A DNA stretch of 13,967 bases. Origin: an uncultured Clostridia bacterium (lineage in GTDB: Bacteria > Bacillota > Clostridia > Oscillospirales > Oscillospiraceae). Where the stretch lies: the NCBI GenBank assembly GCA_937915065.1, contig CALDMR010000140.1, forward strand, positions 1 to 13,967, in the 5' to 3' direction. Of this stretch, positions 7,689 through 13,967 are shown piece after piece. A model generated the notes under the pieces. The model saw nothing but the letters and a program-made list of their open reading frames with translations. It was not told where the DNA came from and made no database searches. The stretch's first letter is position 1. Every line of letters starts with the position of its first letter. Both the position numbers and the translations under genes were made by a program.

Positions 7689-8594
7689 TTATTTTGCCAG
7701 CTCCAGCATTTTCTCCAGGGGAGCGTTGGCCATGCGCCGCCGGGCTTCTTCCAGGGTTACTTCCCCTTCGCCGGTCTCCAGCACATGGGCGATTTTTTCG
7801 AGTGTGATGAACTTCATATCTTCGCAGCAGGGCACGGGATCGACAAAGAAGAACTCCTTGCCGGGATTTTGCTGGCGCAGCTGGTAGCCGATGCCGCACT
7901 CGGTAACGATGATGTACTGCTGGGCGTCATGGGTTGTGGCATAGTTCAGGATGCCGGAGGTGCTGCCGATGTAGTCCGCTTTTTCCAGCACGGCCGGGAT
8001 GCATTCCGGATGGGCCAGCACCGGCGCGCCGGGGTGGGCGGCTTTGGCGGCCTCGATGTCCTCGGGGGTGATCCTGGCGTGGATGGGGCAGCGGCCGTCG
8101 TTGAAAATGAATTTCTTTTCGGGCAGCTGGCCGGCAATGTAGCGGCCCAGATTTTCATCGGGAATGAAAATGATTTCCTCGTTGGGCAGGGCGGCAACGA
8201 TCTGCAGGGCGTTGGCAGAGGTGACGCAGACGTCGGAGTAGGTTTTCAGCTCGGCGGTGGAATTGATGTAGCACACCACGGCGGCGCCGGGATGGGCGGC
8301 GCGCAGCTGGGCCACTTTTTCCGGCGTGATCATATGGGCCATGGCGCAGTCGGCCTTGCTGTCGGGCAGCAGAACGCGCTTGCCGGGGTTGAGGATCTTG
8401 GCGCTCTCGCCCATAAAGGACACGCCGCAGACCACCAGCGTCTGGGCATCCAGGTTCACGGCCAGCTTACTCAAATAAAAGGAATCGCCGATATAATCTG
8501 CCAGGGCCTGCACTTCGTCGCTGACATAATAGTGGGCCAGGATCACGGCGTCCTGTTCTTCCTTTAATGCTTTGATTTTTTCTTTGATCTCCAT
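7689..8594 (-). CDS. nadA: Quinolinate synthase
   Basis: 301 residues, the usual length for the Firmicute/archaeal form. NadA condenses iminoaspartate with dihydroxyacetone phosphate to quinolinate and needs an oxygen-sensitive [4Fe-4S] cluster. The three expected ligands are C83 (in SKADCAMAH), C169 (in DGRCPIHARI) and C257 (in PCCEDMKFITLEK). HYY (21-23), the HPEC motif (195-198) and STSG (211-214) are also in place. It is the first gene of the nadA-nadB-nadC-niaR operon. AGGGGAG lies seven bases before the ATG at 8594. The untranslated leader is about 105 bases if transcription begins near 8700. Dependence on the cluster fits an anaerobic host. Confidence 0.95.
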   Translation of the reverse strand: MEIKEKIKALKEEQDAVILAHYYVSDEVQALADYIGDSFYLSKLAVNLDAQTLVVCGVSFMGESAKILNPGKRVLLPDSKADCAMAHMITPEKVAQLRAAHPGAAVVCYINSTAELKTYSDVCVTSANALQIVAALPNEEIIFIPDENLGRYIAGQLPEKKFIFNDGRCPIHARITPEDIEAAKAAHPGAPVLAHPECIPAVLEKADYIGSTSGILNYATTHDAQQYIIVTECGIGYQLRQQNPGKEFFFVDPVPCCEDMKFITLEKIAHVLETGEGEVTLEEARRRMANAPLEKMLELAK

Positions 8595-8631
8595 AGCGGA
8601 TCTCCCCTCATGGTCGGTTTTTCTTATCTGT

Positions 8632-8649
8632 GATCCTGGGTGCAGGATC
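8632..8649. other. Inverted repeat in the nadA leader
   Basis: GATCCTG (8632-8638) and CAGGATC (8643-8649) form a 7-bp stem with a 4-base loop, about 40 bases before nadA. No T-run follows, so it is not a terminator. It may be an mRNA-stabilising or translational element, or chance. Confidence 0.35.
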
Positions 8650-8706
8650 GGCCTGTGTTTTGCAGCATCAGACGGGCTGTGTGTACTTTCTGCAAAATTC
8701 CGGTAT

Positions 8707-8735
8707 AGTATATCATATGATTATACATCTGACAA
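8707..8735 (-). promoter_or_regulatory. Promoter of the nadABC-niaR operon
   Basis: TTGTCA (8735-8730), a 17-base spacer and TATACT (8712-8707) preceded by TGA (extended -10): a near-consensus sigma-A promoter. The predicted transcription start is near 8700. Confidence 0.75.
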
Positions 8736-8744
8736 GACAGAAGT
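8725..8744. promoter_or_regulatory. Candidate NiaR operator over the nad -35 box
   Basis: Imperfect palindrome ACATCTG-ACAAGA-CAGAAGT, with 7-base arms and one mismatch. It covers the -35 hexamer of the nad promoter, where a bound repressor would block polymerase. Assignment to NiaR is inferred from the niaR gene in the same operon and the general form of these operators, not from a motif search. Confidence 0.55.
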
Positions 8745-8832
8745 TATGGCATTTGTAATTCCTTGTGTGCCGGCGCCGGCGGCAGGGGGAAAAGGCCGGA
8801 AAAACGGCGGAAAAATCGGCGGTTGTGTACAA

Positions 8833-8861
8833 TGGACGCGCGGGGAACTCTATGATACAAT
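8833..8861 (+). promoter_or_regulatory. Promoter of the malonyltransferase-thiolase operon
   Basis: TGGACG (8833-8838), a 17-base spacer and TACAAT (8856-8861) preceded by TGA (extended -10). The weak -35 box (4 of 6 matches) may be offset by the extended -10. Transcription would start near 8868, about 50 bases before the first gene. Confidence 0.55.
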
Positions 8862-8902
8862 AAATATAAAACTATCTGCCCGCAGCCCATGCGGCGCAGC
8901 TT

Positions 8903-8909
8903 TGGAGGA
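8903..8909 (+). promoter_or_regulatory. Ribosome binding site deciding the malonyltransferase start
   Basis: GGAGGA-type site nine bases before ATG 8919. The longer in-frame start at 8889 would place this site inside the coding region, so 8919 is preferred. Confidence 0.75.
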
Positions 8910-8918
8910 GAAAACAAA

Positions 8919-9845
8919 ATGGGGAAAATTGCTTTTATCTTTACGGGCCAGTCTTCTCAATATGTGGGAATGGGCAAAAGCCTGTATGAAGGATCGGAAA
9001 CTTGCCGGGCGCTGTTTGATCGGGCGGATGAAGTGATGGGCCGGGAGATTTCCGGCATTTGCTTTGAAGGCCCCCAGGAAACGCTGAATCTGACGGAGAA
9101 TACCCAGCCCTGCATTTTGACGGTAGAGTACGCAGCCTATGCGGCGCTGACGGAGGCCGGGATCCGGCCCGACGCCATAGCAGGTTTTTCCCTGGGAGAA
9201 TACGGCGCTTTGGCGGCTGCCGGTGTGTTTTCCTTTGAAGATGCGCTGGGTATCATTAAGATCCGGGCCAAGGCCATGCAGGAGGCGGTGCCCGTGGGCC
9301 AGGGGGCCATGGTGGCCGTTTTGGGCGATGCTGAGCGTGCTGCTGCCATCAGCCGGGAGGTGGAAGGATATTTGGCCGTATCCAACCGCAACTCGCCCAC
9401 AAAGCTGATTTTTGCCGGAGAGATCGGAGCGGTTAAGGACTTTCAGGAGCGGCTGCGGGAGGCCGGCATGAAAAATACGGTGATCCCGGTGAGTATCCCG
9501 TCCCACTGCAAGCTGATGGAACCGGCTCAAAAGGCACTGGGCGGCGCTTTCGACGCTGTGAAGCTGTCGCCGCCGCAGGTGGCGTTTTATATGAATGCCG
9601 ACGGCGAAAAGGAACAGGACGTGGGGCAGATCCGGGAAAAAATGGTGCGGCAGCTGTGCGTGGCCGTGCAGTGCGAGCAGATCATCCGCAATATGCTGCG
9701 CGACGGCGTGGACACCTTTGTGGAACTGGGGCCCAACACCATGTATTCCAAATTTGTCCGGGAGATCGCACCGGAAGTCCGGCTGCTGCATGTGGAGGAT
9801 ATGGAATCGCTGGAGGCCACGGTGCGGGCGCTGGGCGGCGCATAA
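8919..9845 (+). CDS. FabD-like acyl-carrier-protein S-malonyltransferase
   Basis: 308 residues, as in E. coli FabD. This family moves malonyl groups from CoA to acyl carrier protein through a serine ester. Conserved features are the oxyanion Gln11 (in FTGQSSQYVGMG; the usual GQGAQ/GQGSQ is GQSSQ here), nucleophile Ser91, Arg116 in KIRAKAMQEAVP (binds the malonyl carboxylate), the SNRNSP loop, catalytic His196 in VSIPSHCKLM and the VELGP C-terminal motif. An unusual point is GFSLGE in place of GHSLGE, with Phe90 beside the nucleophile. I give no symbol because no other fatty-acid synthesis gene (acpP, fabH, fabF, fabG) is adjacent. Instead a thiolase-fold gene follows after 12 bases. It may be a second, dedicated acyltransferase for that system. 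Arg116 suggests malonyl or a similar carboxyacyl substrate. Confidence 0.85.
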   Translation: MGKIAFIFTGQSSQYVGMGKSLYEGSETCRALFDRADEVMGREISGICFEGPQETLNLTENTQPCILTVEYAAYAALTEAGIRPDAIAGFSLGEYGALAAAGVFSFEDALGIIKIRAKAMQEAVPVGQGAMVAVLGDAERAAAISREVEGYLAVSNRNSPTKLIFAGEIGAVKDFQERLREAGMKNTVIPVSIPSHCKLMEPAQKALGGAFDAVKLSPPQVAFYMNADGEKEQDVGQIREKMVRQLCVAVQCEQIIRNMLRDGVDTFVELGPNTMYSKFVREIAPEVRLLHVEDMESLEATVRALGGA

Positions 9846-9857
9846 GGAGGAAACGGT

Positions 9858-11045
9858 ATGCGTGAAGTAGGAATTGTCGGCATCGGCCATACGAAATTCG
9901 GGAAAACGGATCAGGACTTTCTTTCCCTGCTGGGCGAGGCGGCGCTGCTGTGTCTGGATGACGCCGGAACGCCCCCCGGCCCGGAGGCGGGGATCGATCA
10001 GGTATTTGTGGCGTCCATGGGGGGCGGTATGGTCAACCGTGTCAGCGGCAGTGCCAGCGCCCTGGTGGATTCGCTGCATTTGCGCCCGGCCATGGCCGAG
10101 TGCGTGGAAAACGGCCCGGCCAGCGGTGCCAGCGCGGTGAAACTGGGCTATATGGCCATTGCCAGCGGCATGTGCGACTGTGTGCTGGTCATCGGCGGAG
10201 AAAAGATGAACGGTAAGGGCGGGGCGGCAGCCACGGATTTTGTGGCGACCATGCTGCACCCCGAGGCAGAATATGCCTACGGCCTGACGCTGACTTCCTT
10301 TGCCGCCATGTTTACCCGGCTGATCATGAACCGGTACGGGGTCGAGATGGAGGATCTGGCCCGGGTGGCTGTGAAAAACCATGCCAACGCCATGCACAAT
10401 CCCTGCGCCCAGCTGCACAAGCCGGTGACGCTGGAGGAATTGACCCAGGGCGCTCTGCGGGATCAGAAAAACCCGCTGGTGGCCGATCCTCTGCGGCGCT
10501 ATGATATCTGCCCCATGTCCGACGGTGCGGCGGCGGTGCTGCTGTGCGCCATGGACAAGGCGGAGCGGTTTGCGAAAAAACCTGTGCGCATAGCGGGAAT
10601 CGGGCAGGCGACGGACACCCATGTGGTGGCCAACCGGGCGGTGCCCACGGATCTGCTGGCGGTGCGCCTGGCGGCCCGGCGGGCCTATGAAATGGCGGGG
10701 CTCACGCCGCAGGATATGGATGTGGCGGAACTGCACGACGCTTTTCAGATTTTGGAGATCGTGGAAAGCGAGGAAGTGGGCTTTTTCCCCCGGGGTGAAG
10801 GGCATTTGGCCGTGCGCCGGGGGGATACGGCCCTGGGCGGCAAAATCCCCATCAACACATCCGGCGGCTTGAAGGCCAAAGGGCATCCCCTGGGCGCCAC
10901 AGGAGTGTCCCAGATCATTGAGGTGGTGCGCCAGCTGCGCGGCGAGGCGGAAGGACGGCAGGTGCCGGATGCCCGGGCCGGCCTGTGCGTCAATTTCGGC
11001 GGCTTTGGCAACAATGTGGTGGCCACCGTGCTCACGCGGGATTGA
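9858..11045 (+). CDS. Thiolase-fold protein of the archaeal/SCP-x type, nucleophilic Cys replaced by Pro
   Basis: 395 residues. It matches SCP-x/archaeal-type thiolases along its length: SGASAVKLGYMAIASG and VIGGEKM in the N-terminal half, KNHANAMHNPCAQ (173-185), SDGAAA (221-226), HDAF (293-296), NTSGGLKAKGHPLGATG (333-349) and NFGGFGNN near the end. His293 and His343 are kept. The nucleophilic Cys normally found in the VExxCxSG pattern is Pro87 here (VENGPASG). Classical Claisen condensation through a cysteine thioester is therefore unlikely at that residue. Thiolase-fold aldolases that cleave steroid side chains (Ltp/ChsH2 systems) also pair with DUF35 proteins and work without cysteine acylation, so retro-aldol or aldol-like chemistry, or a structural role, is possible. 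It has AGGAGG just upstream and 16 bases to the DUF35 gene. Confidence 0.82.
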   Translation: MREVGIVGIGHTKFGKTDQDFLSLLGEAALLCLDDAGTPPGPEAGIDQVFVASMGGGMVNRVSGSASALVDSLHLRPAMAECVENGPASGASAVKLGYMAIASGMCDCVLVIGGEKMNGKGGAAATDFVATMLHPEAEYAYGLTLTSFAAMFTRLIMNRYGVEMEDLARVAVKNHANAMHNPCAQLHKPVTLEELTQGALRDQKNPLVADPLRRYDICPMSDGAAAVLLCAMDKAERFAKKPVRIAGIGQATDTHVVANRAVPTDLLAVRLAARRAYEMAGLTPQDMDVAELHDAFQILEIVESEEVGFFPRGEGHLAVRRGDTALGGKIPINTSGGLKAKGHPLGATGVSQIIEVVRQLRGEAEGRQVPDARAGLCVNFGGFGNNVVATVLTRD

Positions 11046-11061
11046 GGGGAGGTAGAGGACA

Positions 11062-11397
11062 ATGAAAATGTGTGCCTATCGCTGTGAACAATGCGGAAAG
11101 CTGACCCATCCCAAGCGCCTTGTCTGCGACGGCTGCGGCGGCCGGGCCTTTGCGGAGACGCCGCTGGAAGGGGAGGTCACCCTGCTGACCTATACCCGGG
11201 TGCATAACCTGCCGGCGGGGATCAAGAAGCCCTATCTGGATTTCGGGATCGTGGAGTTTGCCAATGGCGTGCGGGTGACCGGCCAGTTGGAGCTGCGTAC
11301 GGAGGCCCACATCGGTATGAAGCTGGAGGCTGCTGTCGGCACCGTCCGCATTGTGGAAGGCGAAGAAAAGCAGGGGTTCCTGTTCCGGGAGGCATGA
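11062..11397 (+). CDS. Zinc-ribbon/OB-fold protein (DUF35), thiolase partner
   Basis: 111 residues. The N-terminal rubredoxin-like zinc ribbon has C8, C11, C22 and C25 (CEQC ... CDGC), followed by the DUF35 OB-fold (from about residue 36, EGEVTLLTYTRVHNLPAG, then DFGIVEFANGVRVTGQLE). Such small proteins bind acyl-CoA and form complexes with thiolase-fold enzymes: archaeal acetoacetyl-CoA thiolase/HMG-CoA synthase, PhlB of phloroglucinol synthesis, BbsA, and ChsH2-type aldolases. It lies directly after the thiolase gene with GGGAGGT eight bases before ATG 11062, and a strong terminator follows. The partnership with the upstream protein is very likely; the substrate is unknown. An internal ATG at 11068 is possible but has poorer spacing. 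Confidence 0.86.
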   Translation: MKMCAYRCEQCGKLTHPKRLVCDGCGGRAFAETPLEGEVTLLTYTRVHNLPAGIKKPYLDFGIVEFANGVRVTGQLELRTEAHIGMKLEAAVGTVRIVEGEEKQGFLFREA

Positions 11398-11442
11398 GCA
11401 TACAGAGCTGCGCGCCCCGGCTCCTTTGAAAAACGGCATAAT

Positions 11443-11474
11443 AAAAGGGTCTGCCCGCGGGCAGACCCTTTTTT
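11443..11474. terminator. Bidirectional terminator between the acyl operon and hup
   Basis: A perfect 30-base palindrome centred between 11457 and 11458 (AAAAGGGTCTGCCCG and its complement), with a six-T run at 11469-11474 on the plus strand and a four-A run on the other side that serves the minus strand. Confidence 0.88.
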
Positions 11475-11496
11475 GATTTTGCGAAATGGGGGAGAT

Positions 11497-11781
11497 TTAC
11501 TTTTTGACGCCGTTGATGGTGTCCTTCAGGCCCTTGCTGGGCTTGAAAGCGGGGATCTTGGCGGCGTTGATTTTGATGGCTTCGCCGGTCTGGGGGTTTT
11601 TGCCGGTGCGGGCGGCGCGCTGGCGGACTTCAAATGTGCCGAAGCCGACTAGAGTGACCTTGTCGTCCTCTTTCAGAGCCTTGGTAACAATGGCGGTGTA
11701 GGCGTTCAGGGCGGATTCTGCGTCCTTTTTGCTCAAGCCGGTCTGTGCGGCGATGGCGTCGATCAATTCAGTCTTGTTCAT
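11497..11781 (-). CDS. hup: HU-family DNA-binding protein
   Basis: 94 residues, the standard HU length. HU dimers bind and bend DNA without sequence preference and help to compact the nucleoid. The N-terminal helices (MNKTELIDAIAAQTGLSKKDAE) and the beta-arm region GFGTFEVRQRAARTGKNPQTG, followed by IPAFKPSKGLKD, are textbook. The ATG at 11781 is set by AAAGGAG nine bases upstream; the open frame extends 25 codons further, but those residues are not HU-like. It is a single-gene unit with its own promoter and a shared terminator. Confidence 0.96.
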   Translation of the reverse strand: MNKTELIDAIAAQTGLSKKDAESALNAYTAIVTKALKEDDKVTLVGFGTFEVRQRAARTGKNPQTGEAIKINAAKIPAFKPSKGLKDTINGVKK

Positions 11782-11790
11782 AGATGATAT

Positions 11791-11797
11791 CTCCTTT
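11791..11797 (-). promoter_or_regulatory. Ribosome binding site deciding the hup start
   Basis: AAAGGAG, nine bases before ATG 11781; it excludes the longer open frame that begins at 11856. Confidence 0.75.
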
Positions 11798-11827
11798 ATT
11801 TCGTTTGTTTCGAGATAAGCTATCTGC

Positions 11828-11855
11828 ATTATAGCATAGAATCTGGGTATTTCCA
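11828..11855 (-). promoter_or_regulatory. Promoter for hup
   Basis: TATAAT (11833-11828) preceded by TGC (extended -10), with a weak -35 candidate TGGAAA (11855-11850) at 16 bases. The box ends 46 bases before the hup start. Confidence 0.6.
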
Positions 11856-11975
11856 CCGTTTTTCGGCATTTTCCTAAATTTTTTTCGCGGAAAAACGCAG
11901 TGATTGCAAGGGTTTCAAGCTATTTACACAAAGATGGCGTGCGTTTTTTGGGCATTTGGGCAACAGGCGGATCGA

Positions 11976-13967
11976 TCAGCGGCGGCGCTCCCGCTTTCCG
12001 TGGCGCTGGGGCGAAGCGGGATGTTCGTAGTCTGCCGCGGGCCGGGGCACTAGGGAGATCCGCTGGCCATGGAACAACTGCCACAGGATGCGGAAAACTT
12101 CCCAGCTGCCCACGCCGATCAGCACCAGCAGGAGAATGCTGGAGGGAGCGAAGCGGACGATGGAGAAGAAGTCGTTGAAGCCAAAATAACCCAGGAAGAA
12201 CAAAAAGGTCATGCTGCCGAAAAGGGCGATCCGCACGGGAGTCCAGGGGTGGCAGACATAAAACAGCAGAATCAGGATGGCGCCGCCGGTGAGCAGCACG
12301 CACATGGCTTCAACCTGGGCCTGGGCCAGGCTGAAGGCTTGGCCGCACACCACGGCCAGCAGCACGGCCAGGGCGATGGTGATGCCGCAGGGGGCGGCGG
12401 TGGTCAGCACGTTTTTCAGGAAGTGCCCCTGCACCCGCTCGTGGTTGGGCTGGAGACCCAGAATGATGGAGGGCACGCCGGTGGTGGTGAAGCCGATCAG
12501 TGTCAGGTGGATCGGCTGGAAGGGGTAGGGGGCTGTGATAAACAAAAAGGCGATGGACAGCAGCGAGGCATAGACTGTTTTGACCAGGAACAGGGAGGCT
12601 GAGCGCTGAATATTGTTGATGGACCGGCGGCCTTCGGCCACTACTTTGGGCAGGGCTTCAAAGTTGGATTTCAGCAGCACTAGCTGGGCTACATTGCGGG
12701 CGGCGTCGGCGCCGCCGGCGATGGCAATACCGCAGTCGGCTTCCTTCAGGGCCATTACATCGTTGACGCCGTCGCCGGTCATGGCCACGGTGTGGCCCTT
12801 TTTCTGCAGGGCTTTGACCAGCAGCTTTTTCTGCTCAGGCGTCACGCGGCCGAATACGGTATACTGCTCCGCCACTTCGGGGATCTCTTTTTTTGAAACT
12901 CTGGACATGTCGATGCATTTATCCCAGTTGTCCACGCCGGCGCGGCGGGCGATGCCGGAAACGGTGTCCACGCTGTCGCCGGAGATAACTTTGCAGATCA
13001 CGCCCTGCTCTTTGAAATAGCGCAGCGTGGCGGGGGCGGCCTTGCGGATATTATCCTGCAGCAAAATCAGGGCAATGGGATGCAGGCGGGCGGGAAGCCC
13101 CTCAGCGGGGAGGGGTTCGTCGCTGTGGGCCAGCAGGAGCACGCGGTTATCCTGGCTGTATTCAAACAGGGCCTCCTGCAGCTTCAGATCCCGGGCGGGC
13201 ATCACAAACTCGGCGGCGCCGAGGATATAGGTGCCCTGGCCGGCGAAGGTGGCGCCGGACCATTTGGTGCGGCTGGAGAAGGGGGCCGTTTTTTCGGCAC
13301 GCCAGGGAGCGGGATCGCTGAATTTGGCGGCAATGGCGGTAAAGGTGGCATTGCGGTCTTCCAGGGCGGCCACCAGGGAGCCCAGGGCCTTCGGCACATT
13401 TGCTTCAAAGGTCTCATCCAGCAGGATGGCGTCGGTGCAGTCCATGGTGCCCTCGGTGATGGTGCCGGTCTTGTCCAGGCAAAGCACATCTACCCGGGCC
13501 AGGGTTTCAATGCAGTATAGCTCCTGCACCATCACATGCTGACGGGACAGGCGTACCACGGAGGCGGCCAGGATGGTGGAGGTCAGCAGCATCAGGCCTT
13601 CGGGCACCATGGCGATCAGGGCGGCGGTGGTGTTGAGCACGGCGCTCTGCATCGTGGCGTCCGGCAGCGCCAGCTGATTGCGGAAGAGGATGATGGAAAT
13701 GGGAATCAGCGCAATGGAGATCACGGCCACAATGGCCTGCATGGTGCGCATGATCTCGGAGTTGACCTGCTTTTTCACTGTTTTGGCCGAGGCGGAGATC
13801 TTGGAAATGTAGTTATCGCCGCTGACGCGCTCGGCCCGGGCGCGGACGCTGCCGCTGACGATAAAGCTGCCGGCCAGCAGTGTGTCGTTGAGGTTTTTGG
13901 AGATGGCGTCGCTTTCGCCGGTCAGGAAACTCTCGTCGGCCTCGCAGAAGCCGCTGACGGCAATGCA
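11976..13967 (-). CDS. CtpE-like P-type cation-transporting ATPase, partial (N-terminus beyond window)
   Basis: 663 residues are visible and the frame stays open to the right edge, so roughly 100-150 N-terminal residues are missing. P-type ATPases pump cations by cycling through a phospho-aspartate. Motifs in order, numbered from the edge: LTGES (15-19, actuator), MVPEGL (120-125, transmembrane helix 4), CLDKTGT (163-169, phosphorylated Asp165), LGAAE where many relatives have KGAPE (nucleotide domain), and MTGDGVND (396-403). About six C-terminal hydrophobic helices follow, then a short basic tail. PEGL plus LLTSTILAASVVRLSRQHVMVQE resembles mycobacterial CtpE, which has been linked to calcium uptake, more than heavy-metal (CPC) or KdpB types. 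The transported ion is inference. I see no convincing terminator in the 11882-11975 gap. Confidence 0.85.
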   Translation of the reverse strand, partial: CIAVSGFCEADESFLTGESDAISKNLNDTLLAGSFIVSGSVRARAERVSGDNYISKISASAKTVKKQVNSEIMRTMQAIVAVISIALIPISIILFRNQLALPDATMQSAVLNTTAALIAMVPEGLMLLTSTILAASVVRLSRQHVMVQELYCIETLARVDVLCLDKTGTITEGTMDCTDAILLDETFEANVPKALGSLVAALEDRNATFTAIAAKFSDPAPWRAEKTAPFSSRTKWSGATFAGQGTYILGAAEFVMPARDLKLQEALFEYSQDNRVLLLAHSDEPLPAEGLPARLHPIALILLQDNIRKAAPATLRYFKEQGVICKVISGDSVDTVSGIARRAGVDNWDKCIDMSRVSKKEIPEVAEQYTVFGRVTPEQKKLLVKALQKKGHTVAMTGDGVNDVMALKEADCGIAIAGGADAARNVAQLVLLKSNFEALPKVVAEGRRSINNIQRSASLFLVKTVYASLLSIAFLFITAPYPFQPIHLTLIGFTTTGVPSIILGLQPNHERVQGHFLKNVLTTAAPCGITIALAVLLAVVCGQAFSLAQAQVEAMCVLLTGGAILILLFYVCHPWTPVRIALFGSMTFLFFLGYFGFNDFFSIVRFAPSSILLLVLIGVGSWEVFRILWQLFHGQRISLVPRPAADYEHPASPQRHGKRERRR

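Larger units (their letters stand above)
8595..8918. other. Divergent intergenic region between nadA and the acyl operon
   Basis: This 324-base stretch holds no gene that I can support. It contains the nadA leader and promoter, the candidate NiaR operator, a 12-bp palindrome (GCCGGCGCCGGC, 8769-8780), three A-tracts spaced one helical turn apart (8790-8815), and a promoter for the plus-strand operon. Confidence 0.7.

Noticed and set aside
8769..8820. CRISPR-like or satellite repeat in the GC-rich spacer
   Set aside because: The units are 10-12 bases, irregular and few, with no spacers; phased A-tracts describe the pattern better.
8850..10886. 678-codon open frame on the minus strand
   Set aside because: It lies antisense to the malonyltransferase and thiolase genes, whose families are clear. 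Its translation is rich in His, Gln, Arg and Pro with no domain, as expected for a shadow of GC-biased coding DNA.
11882..11908. Possible terminator of the P-type ATPase gene (CGTTTTTCCGCGAAAAA)
   Set aside because: Only about six A/T-rich pairs and no U-run after the stem on the minus strand.

Overview
The window looks like chromosomal DNA from a fairly GC-rich Firmicute of the class Clostridia, perhaps Oscillospiraceae-like. This is an inference from three things: strong AGGAGG-type ribosome binding sites, sigma-A-like promoters with TGN-extended -10 boxes, and a nadA-nadB-nadC operon that carries its own NiaR-type repressor. The gene content is mostly housekeeping. I see no insertion sequence, integrase, phage gene, CRISPR array, tRNA or rRNA.

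Layout. (1) 1-458, minus: start of a membrane-anchored FHA-domain protein, cut by the window edge. (2) 459-680: two divergent promoters. (3) 681-2965, plus: a TrkH-type potassium transporter gene broken by an apparent one-base loss, then uridine phosphorylase (udp). (4) 2972-3083: two hairpin terminators between converging genes. (5) 3082-4818, minus: a SEC-C zinc-motif protein with a SAP/Rho-N-like N-terminus, then an MscS mechanosensitive channel. (6) 4952-8594, minus: the de novo NAD operon nadA-nadB-nadC-niaR, read from a promoter at 8707-8735 whose -35 box lies inside a candidate NiaR operator. (7) 8919-11397, plus: a tight three-gene operon of a FabD-like malonyltransferase, a thiolase-fold protein without the usual nucleophilic cysteine, and a zinc-ribbon/OB-fold (DUF35) partner. 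(8) 11497-11781, minus: an HU-family DNA-binding protein. (9) 11976-13967, minus: most of a CtpE-like P-type ATPase, cut by the right edge.

How they work together. NadB oxidises aspartate to iminoaspartate, NadA condenses it with dihydroxyacetone phosphate to quinolinate, and NadC makes nicotinate mononucleotide. NiaR probably shuts the operon when niacin is available. TrkH, MscS and the P-type ATPase all move ions, but they sit in separate transcription units.

The part most likely to be undescribed is the malonyltransferase/thiolase/DUF35 operon. Thiolase-DUF35 pairs are known to form acyl-CoA condensing or retro-aldol complexes. Here the thiolase has Pro at the nucleophile position but keeps the HDAF and GHPLGATG histidines, and it is paired with an acyltransferase. 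The chemistry cannot be settled from sequence alone.
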